From Bog-159 sp963785255 (lineage in GTDB: Bacteria > Acidobacteriota > Terriglobia > Bryobacterales > Bryobacteraceae), in the NCBI GenBank assembly GCA_963785255.1, contig CAWAUR010000013.1, forward strand, positions 558,001 to 622,000: DNA of 64,000 nucleotides, in the 5' to 3' direction. Numbering within the stretch: position 1 is the first letter of the stretch; each line of letters begins with the position of its first letter. The notes beneath the pieces were generated by a model. It worked only from the letters and a program-made list of their open reading frames with translations. It searched no databases and was not told where the DNA came from. Shown here piece after piece: positions 58,188 through 64,000 of the stretch. Position numbers and translations under genes: made by a program.

Positions 58188-59476
58188 ATGGATAAGGAAG
58201 TGCCCGTCTATGTGGACTTGGGCGGCACGCCTCACTTGGCCGGACGCCTGTGGGAGCGCGCGCGCAACGGCAGGTAGAGTGCCACTTTCGAATACGACCG
58301 AAGTTGGCTCGTTCATCCCGAGCATTTTTCCCTGGAGCCGGCCCTTAAGCTAGGACCGGGTCCCTTTCATACGCCTTCCGACAAGCCATTGTTCGGCGCC
58401 GTCGGCGATTCCGCCCCAGACCGATGGGGAAGGATTTTGATGCGACGCGCCTAGCGGCGGCGCGCCGAACGCGCCAGGCAGGCGCCGCGCACCATTTGGG
58501 AAATCGACTACCTGCTAATGGTGGACGACGAAGCACGCCAGGGCGCACTGCGCTTTGCCGATCGGGAGGCGGGGCCGTTTAAAGCGGAACACGGGCCCAC
58601 GAGCATCCCGCCACTCATCGAGCTACCGCGTTTGCTGTCGGCGGCTGACATGTTTTGAGCGGCGCCGATGGCGAGGAGGATCTGCGCTTGCTGCTGGCGC
58701 CCGGATCATCGCTGGGTGGCGCCCGTCCGAAGGCCTCTATCCGGGACCGCGATGGGCATTTGGCGATTGCCAAGTTCCCGAACATCGGAGACGAGATAGA
58801 TACCGTCCGGTGGGAGGCGCTGGCTCTGACGCTTGCGGCGAAGGCGGGAATTCCGGTTGCCGCATGGCGGCTTGAAACCGTCGTCCGCAGGCCAGTGCTC
58901 TTACTGCGGCGTTTCGATCGGGAGGGGACCACACGAATCCCGTTCCTGTCCGCGATGAACATGCTCGACGCCAGGAGTAATGAGGCCCGCAGTTATCTGG
59001 AACTCGCCGATGTCCTCCGGCAGAATGGCGCGCAACCTAAAGAGGACATGCACGCGCTTTGGCGGCGAGTTGTATTCACTATCCTGATTTCAAATACGGA
59101 CGACCATCTGCGTAATCACGGCTTCCTATGGGCCGGCCCGGCCGGTTGGCGGCTGTCTCCGGCCTACGATCTTAATCCGGTGCCGACGGACGTCAAACCC
59201 CGAATTTTAACGACTTCTATCGATCTTGACGACGGCACCGCTTCACGGAAGCTGGCACTACAGGTCGCCAGCTATTTCGAGTTGAAAGAGCACCAGGCCC
59301 ACCAGATCGCAGGCGAGGAGGGACGGGCGGTGGCCGCGTGGCGGCGGGAGGCCAAGAGGCTCAGTGTCGCGCCGGCTGAGATCGAGCGCATGGCTTCAGC
59401 TTTTGAGCATGAAGATCTAAAGGCTGCGCTGGCCCTCGGGCCTGGCCACCCAATAGAACACCGCACGAAAGCTTGA
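58188..59476 (+). pseudogene. hipA: hipA toxin kinase pseudogene
   Basis: From ATG 58188 the frame reads MDKEVPVYVDLGGTPHLAGR, is cut by TAG (58275), resumes (FGAVGDSAPDRWGRILMRRA), is cut again by TAG (58452), resumes, and ends at TGA (58656). The C-terminal part then continues in another frame from TTG 58655 for 273 residues and keeps kinase-like motifs: RPVLLLRRFDRE and ISNTDDHLRNHGFL (catalytic Asp). HipA phosphorylates glutamyl-tRNA synthetase in E. coli. Full-length protein cannot be made; a C-terminal fragment might be. Confidence 0.85.
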
Positions 59477-59508
59477 TAACCGTTGGCGGATTCCGCCGTC
59501 TAACCCGT

Positions 59509-61938
59509 ATGCTGCACGACCTGCGGTTCTTCCTGCGCGAATTTCGCCGCAAGCCTGGCCTCGCTATTACCGCCATCGTTTCGCTGGCGCTAGGTATCGG
59601 CGCCACTACGGCCGTGTTCAGCGTCATCTACGGCCTTCTTGCGAACCCTTATCCCTATCGCGCGGCGAACCGCATGATCCACCTGGTGCTGGTCCCCGAT
59701 AGCGGAGACGAATGGTGGCCTGGCCTCACCGGCTCACAACTGAAGGTGCTGCGCCAGGCGAAATGCTTCGAAAACGTGGCCGCTACTTGGGGCACATGGA
59801 ACCTGACCACCACGGATGAGGAACTCCCGCAGGATGTTCCCTCGGTCCAACTCACAGGCGACGCGGGCATTTTCTTCGGTGTCCCGGCGCTGCTGGGCCG
59901 CACCCTGATTCCGTCGGACGCGCCAGAAGGCCAGGACCCCCAGCCGGTGGTGGTTCTCAGTTATCTGTTCTGGCAGCGGCATTTCAATGCCGACCGGTCC
60001 GTGATTGGACGCACGCTTCAGCTGGTGCACAAGAACTACACGATCGTAGGTGTGATGCCGCCGCGTTTTACCTGGAACGACGCCGATGTGTACCTTCCGC
60101 TCAAAGTCACCAACGACCCGGCCATCACGCTTAGCCCGCTCCTCAGACTAAAGCCTGGAGTGACGCACGCCGCGGCAAATTCCGAATTGCAACCGTTGCT
60201 GGAGCAGTTTGCCAAAGACGCGCCGAATCACTTCCCTAAGAAGTTCCGGGTGCGTGTGAAGGGGCTCAACGATCAATTCGTGGAGCACCTCGGCCAATCG
60301 CTCTTTCTGCTGTTTGGCGCCGTCGCGTTGCTGCTGCTCATCGGATGCGCCAATGTCTCGATCCTGTTGCTCGCGCGCGGCACGGCCCGGCAGCATGAAC
60401 TGGCCGTTCGCAGCGCGATTGGAGCGAGCCGCTGGCGCATTTACCGCCAGTTACTCACCGAAGCCCTGGCGCTGTCTCTTCTGGGCGCGGCCGGGGGCAT
60501 CGCGCTGGCTTACCGGTTACTCCCGCTGCTGATGGCCTGGCTGCCGGAATACTCGTTTCCGCACGAAGTAGTCATCGGCATGAATATTCCAGTACTCGCA
60601 TTCAGTTGTGTCCTGGGCATTCTCACGGGCGTGCTGGCCGGCCTGGCGCCCGCGATTCAGTTTTCGCGGCCGCAGGTCGCCCAACTGATGCAGTCGGGCT
60701 CGCGGCGGACTACTGGCAGCGCGCACGGCAAACGAATGCATGGCACGCTGGTGGCCGGCCAAATCGCGCTGACTTTGTTGTTGCTCACGTCCGCCTCGGC
60801 GACCATCAATGGCTTTGTTCGTCTGCTTCGGACGAGTCTCGGCTACGATCCACACAATACCATGTCGGTTGGCATACCCGTGCACCAGAATGCTCACGTG
60901 AGTTGGGCGGACCGGTCGAATTACTTCGAGCAACTGTTGGCTCACGTGGCGGCCATGCCGGAAGTGGCGTCGGCGGGTATCTCGACGAATGCTACGCCGC
61001 CCACGAACGGCTGGAACCAATCGTTCGAAGTTTTTGGGCGTCCCACGGCGCAACGCGAGCAACTCAACACGAACTTCGTGAGCTCCGGATATTTTACCGT
61101 TCTGCGTATACCGCTGTTGCAAGGCCGGCTTTGGAACGACGCCGAGATCGCGCGCGGCGCGCGGCTGGCGGTCATCAATCAAACCACGGCGCGGCGGTAT
61201 TGGCCCAACGGCGATGTTCTCGGCAAGCAACTGCGGCTCCCCGATCTGAAGCCCGAGCCGCCATTTTCGCAGGCCGTGCCGGACAGCAATGGCTGGATGC
61301 AGATTATCGGGGTGGTCGCAGACGCGCGGAACGACGGGCTGCGTAAGCCGATCAAGCCGGCGGTGTATGTTCCGTTCACTGTGCAAATGAACGTGTGGAC
61401 GCAGATTCTGGTGCGCACGCGGACCGCGCCGCTATCGATTTTGAATGCCGTGCGCGCCCAAGTGAAGGCCGTAGATCCGGATCAACAGGTGTTCGGCCAG
61501 ACGCGCGATCTGGAGCAATGGATTCAAGGTGAGAACGAATACGCCTATGGGCGGCTGGTGGCGGCGCTGTTCAGCGGATTTTCGTTGGTCGCGCTGGCGC
61601 TGGCCGCGGCCGGGCTGTTCAGCGTGGTGTCCTACGGGGTGGCGCAGCGCACCAATGAGTTCGGCATCCGCATGGCGCTGGGCGCCTCGCGCGGCCATGT
61701 GCTGGGCAATGTGTTCCGCTCCATGGCGGCGAGCGTGATTGGCGGGCTGGCGTGCGGAGTGTTACTAAGTCTCGTACTTACGCGGTTCTTATCTAAGTGG
61801 GCCGAAGGCAGCACGCAAAGTCCGTTGATTTTCGCGGCTGTGACAATATTGCTGGCCGTCACGTGCGCGTTGGCTACGTTCATTCCCGCGCGCCGGGCGT
61901 CCTCCGTCGATCCGATGGAAGCTCTGCGGTATGAGTAG
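59509..61938 (+). CDS. ADOP-type ABC transporter permease (MacB/FtsX family)
   Basis: 809 residues from ATG 59509. Starts with the typical ADOP opening (LRFFLREFRRKPGLAITAIV, then ALGIGATTAVFSVIYGLL), a MacB periplasmic core domain (about 50-260), FtsX permease helices (about 275-420), a second core domain, and a second FtsX unit near the C-terminus (RMALGASRGHVLGNVFRSMA). ADOP proteins abound in Acidobacteria, usually without an adjacent ATPase, as here. Probably exports small molecules or transmits mechanical force; substrate unknown. Confidence 0.9.
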   Translation: MLHDLRFFLREFRRKPGLAITAIVSLALGIGATTAVFSVIYGLLANPYPYRAANRMIHLVLVPDSGDEWWPGLTGSQLKVLRQAKCFENVAATWGTWNLTTTDEELPQDVPSVQLTGDAGIFFGVPALLGRTLIPSDAPEGQDPQPVVVLSYLFWQRHFNADRSVIGRTLQLVHKNYTIVGVMPPRFTWNDADVYLPLKVTNDPAITLSPLLRLKPGVTHAAANSELQPLLEQFAKDAPNHFPKKFRVRVKGLNDQFVEHLGQSLFLLFGAVALLLLIGCANVSILLLARGTARQHELAVRSAIGASRWRIYRQLLTEALALSLLGAAGGIALAYRLLPLLMAWLPEYSFPHEVVIGMNIPVLAFSCVLGILTGVLAGLAPAIQFSRPQVAQLMQSGSRRTTGSAHGKRMHGTLVAGQIALTLLLLTSASATINGFVRLLRTSLGYDPHNTMSVGIPVHQNAHVSWADRSNYFEQLLAHVAAMPEVASAGISTNATPPTNGWNQSFEVFGRPTAQREQLNTNFVSSGYFTVLRIPLLQGRLWNDAEIARGARLAVINQTTARRYWPNGDVLGKQLRLPDLKPEPPFSQAVPDSNGWMQIIGVVADARNDGLRKPIKPAVYVPFTVQMNVWTQILVRTRTAPLSILNAVRAQVKAVDPDQQVFGQTRDLEQWIQGENEYAYGRLVAALFSGFSLVALALAAAGLFSVVSYGVAQRTNEFGIRMALGASRGHVLGNVFRSMAASVIGGLACGVLLSLVLTRFLSKWAEGSTQSPLIFAAVTILLAVTCALATFIPARRASSVDPMEALRYE

Positions 61939-61958
61939 TTCCGCTTATAGCGTAACGA

Positions 61959-62498
61959 TTATTTGAAAACGTCTGCGACACGCAGAGCGTCGCTGCCGAA
62001 CCACGGCAGCGGCACGGCGTTGCCTTCCGAGCATTTTACGGCTTTGCCCTCGCGGTTGATGGCCGTAATCGTTTGAGTTTTCTCATCGACTATCCAGAAG
62101 TCCTGGCAGCCATTTGCCAGGCAGAGAGAGGCTCGCTCACGCAAGTCAGCCCAGGTGCTGGATGCCGATTTCACCTCGATGACCAGTTCGGGGGCGCCTC
62201 GCAAGTTGTCATTCGGGTCGATGGCATCCCAGCGTTCCTGCGAGACGAATGCCACATCGGCGGCGCGGAGGTCGAATTGTGGAACGGCGCGGAAAGGCAG
62301 CTCAATTCCGACAAAACCGAGCTGCCCCGCTTTGGCTCGAATGAGATCGGCCAGCCGGTATTGCAAATGATAGTGCCTGGCTTTTGGGCGTGTCAAAGTG
62401 ACTACCTCTCCGTGGTGCAATTCGTGCAAAACCGGCCCTCTATCGAGGGGAAGGTCCTGGAACTCCTCCACGGTCATTAGCGCTGGTAAGGTAGCCAT
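61959..62498 (-). CDS. Uma2-family (DUF820) restriction-endonuclease-fold protein
   Basis: 179 residues from ATG 62498. Pattern MTVEEFQDLPLDRGPVLHEL HHGEV..., DLRAADVAFVSQERW (catalytic Asp region), PELVIEVKSASST (E-x-K) and GCQDFWIVDEKTQT. PD-(D/E)xK nuclease fold. The family is widespread, often in multiple copies, and of unknown role. Converges on the ADOP gene (20-bp gap). Confidence 0.88.
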   Translation of the reverse strand: MATLPALMTVEEFQDLPLDRGPVLHELHHGEVVTLTRPKARHYHLQYRLADLIRAKAGQLGFVGIELPFRAVPQFDLRAADVAFVSQERWDAIDPNDNLRGAPELVIEVKSASSTWADLRERASLCLANGCQDFWIVDEKTQTITAINREGKAVKCSEGNAVPLPWFGSDALRVADVFK

Positions 62499-62527
62499 GG
62501 CATCCTCATTTTCTATTATCGCCGAAC

Positions 62528-64000
62528 TCAGCTTCCGGTGCCCGACAGGCTGACGACCTGCGGGTTGTTGCCGGCATCGTCGGTGAAAGTGAGCGTGCCG
62601 GTTGCGGGACCGGAGACGGTAGGCGAAAACGTCACGCTTACCGCGCACGTTGCGCCGGCGGCGATGCTCGCGCCGCAAGTGTTGTTTTTGATCGCGAAAC
62701 CGGCAGTGGTCAGAATGCTCGTGAAATTGAGCGTGATTTGTTCGTGGTTCTTCACCGTGACCGTTTGGGGGGCGCTGGTGTTGCCTACCGCCACCGTTCC
62801 GAAGTTCAGCGAGGTAGGCGACACAGTGGCCGCGCCCGGACCTTGCGTGATGCCGAACTGACGGTTGTCCAACGTTACGGTCGCACTTCGAGCCGTAGTG
62901 CCCGCGTTGGCCTGCACGGTATACGGGAACGAGGCTGTGCCGAGTCCGCTGCCGGACACCGTTAGCCACGTTTCATTTGACGAAGGCGCCCACGCGCATC
63001 CGGCATGGTTCGCCGTCACGCTAATGGTGCCGGAACCGGCCTGCGGATCCAGGGTTTGCGGCGACAGAGCGTAGGTGCAGGTATCGGCTTCCGACAACTG
63101 GATGGTCTGCGATCCAACGGCCACCACGGGATAAAGCCACGCGACGCTATTGTTGGCTGCCAGGGAAACCGTCACCGTGCCGTTGCCGGTTCCGGAACCG
63201 CCGGAGACCAGCGTTTCAAGCGGGCTCTCGAGCTGTACGCTCCAGGGGCAGCCGGTGGGGGCTGTTACGGTAATCTGCACCTGGCCGCCGGTATCGGGCA
63301 GGCTGCCGCTGGAGGCGAGTGCATAGGTGCAACTCGCGGGCGCCTGCGAAATGGAATAAGTCTGGCCGCCCACTTCGATGCTGCCGGCGCGCGTGGCGCT
63401 GGTTCCATTGGAGGCCAGCGCAGCCGTGATGACGCCGGATGCCGTTCCCGTGGAGCCGGTTTGAAGCGTGATCCAACTGGTGTCGGACGGCGCGACCGTC
63501 CAGCCGCAGCCGCTCGGAGCGGTGATGGAGAAATTCACCGTTTCGGTACCGTAGGCGGCCACCGATGTCGGATTGAGCGCATAAGTGCAAGCCGCCGTAG
63601 TGTCCGAAATACGCGCCAGGAAGCTGCTTCCGGCAGCGGGATCGTACACGCTTTCAGCTGCGTTAGCGGTAAGGGGTAATGCGGCTGTGGCAATACCGGT
63701 GATCCAGATGTCACCGGATCCGGCGGGCACAATGGCAGCCGGATCGGCGCCTCCTGCACCCGAATAGAATGTCGACCAGGTCAGGCTGGTACCCGATGTG
63801 TTGAGCTTAGCCGCGAAGCCGTCAGTGGCGGAGAGTCCACCGGCGTATACGATGTTGGGATGCGTGTCATTCACGGTAATCGCAGTGACAGGGAAGGGAA
63901 GAGCCGCGGCCGGCGTCCAACTGGACCCTCCATTGGTGGAGACAAACACGCCGCTCGATCCCGCCGCGTAGACGGTCTGCGGGTTCGAGGGAGCGACGGC
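62528..64000 (-). CDS. C-terminal part of a secreted BACON-repeat protein with ASH-like domain
   Basis: At least 490 residues; the N-terminus lies beyond the right edge. The visible start has BNR/propeller-like text (NPQTVYAAGSSG, VFVSTNGGSSW). Three BACON-type domains with the pattern CTYALxP...GCxW...SWITL follow, then an ASH/HYDIN-like domain (VSPTSLNFGTVAVGNTSAPQ; FTDDAGNNPQVVSLSGTG) at the C-terminus. Likely extracellular, carbohydrate- or protein-binding. No sorting signal visible at the C-terminus. Confidence 0.8.
   Translation of the reverse strand, partial: AVAPSNPQTVYAAGSSGVFVSTNGGSSWTPAAALPFPVTAITVNDTHPNIVYAGGLSATDGFAAKLNTSGTSLTWSTFYSGAGGADPAAIVPAGSGDIWITGIATAALPLTANAAESVYDPAAGSSFLARISDTTAACTYALNPTSVAAYGTETVNFSITAPSGCGWTVAPSDTSWITLQTGSTGTASGVITAALASNGTSATRAGSIEVGGQTYSISQAPASCTYALASSGSLPDTGGQVQITVTAPTGCPWSVQLESPLETLVSGGSGTGNGTVTVSLAANNSVAWLYPVVAVGSQTIQLSEADTCTYALSPQTLDPQAGSGTISVTANHAGCAWAPSSNETWLTVSGSGLGTASFPYTVQANAGTTARSATVTLDNRQFGITQGPGAATVSPTSLNFGTVAVGNTSAPQTVTVKNHEQITLNFTSILTTAGFAIKNNTCGASIAAGATCAVSVTFSPTVSGPATGTLTFTDDAGNNPQVVSLSGTGS

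Overview
The window is GC-rich, gene-dense bacterial DNA, most likely from an Acidobacteriota soil bacterium of the Solibacter/Bryobacter type. Evidence for this: two secreted proteins end in the TIGR03437 C-terminal domain (first named in Solibacter); there is an ADOP-type MacB/FtsX permease; BACON, NHL, TIGR03803-like and PEP-CTERM secreted proteins are frequent; and several families of short palindromic intergenic repeats recur. lpxA, lpxC and lpxD show a diderm cell envelope. The assignment rests on remembered family content, not on a search.

Layout. 1-3.8 kb: partial membrane protein, unknown gene, XRE regulator with a palindrome at its start, a Cys-cluster/HTH protein, a YdjM-like membrane hydrolase. 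3.8-8.5 kb: DUF302 protein, then a minus-strand cluster of zinc-finger anti-sigma-like protein, unknown protein and TPR-CHAT protein. 8.7-13 kb: NHL/TIGR03437 secreted protein and envelope hypotheticals. 13.4-19 kb: DinB-like protein, deoB-tpiA, GT87-like membrane protein, amino-acid permease. 19-26 kb: PEP-CTERM protein behind a cloverleaf-like leader, a short-motif hypothetical, and a 1671-residue secreted protein built from a tandemly duplicated module. 26-38 kb: winged-helix/TolB regulator next to a double-GH26 secreted protein, TIGR03437 protein coupled to an S53 peptidase, radical SAM/B12 protein, carboxypeptidase-regulatory-like protein. 38-45 kb: thioesterase, lpxA and lpxD diverging from a 5-bp gap, a MobB-like P-loop protein, decayed caspase-like relics, lpxC, MerR-TipAS regulator. 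45-47 kb: decayed secreted gene and a secreted protein.

47-59.5 kb is a defence island. A type I restriction-modification locus (hsdM with frameshifted 5' end, hsdS, hsdR) is split by minus-strand genes: a dCTP-deaminase/dUTPase-fold protein fused to a HicB-like domain, with a small partner; a RelE/ParE-type toxin truncated at a scrap of hsdS; and a BrnT/BrnA pair. HsdR ends in a complete-looking S24 (LexA-like) autoprotease domain. A hipB/hipA pair follows, with hipA broken by two stops and a frameshift. 59.5-64 kb: ADOP permease, Uma2 nuclease-like protein, partial BACON-repeat protein.

Four dispersed repeat families link the regions: RPT-A (long inverted repeat around GGTCGCGGCTC, with private 14-, 15- or 20-nt tandem arrays inside), RPT-B (GTGGGGCAGGC... 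hairpins), RPT-C (TAGGACAGGCC... palindrome, which supplies the TAG stop of five genes) and RPT-D (...GCCCGCCCCACGGTG). The best candidates for something new are the HsdR-S24 fusion and the deaminase-fold/HicB fusion inside the same restriction locus.
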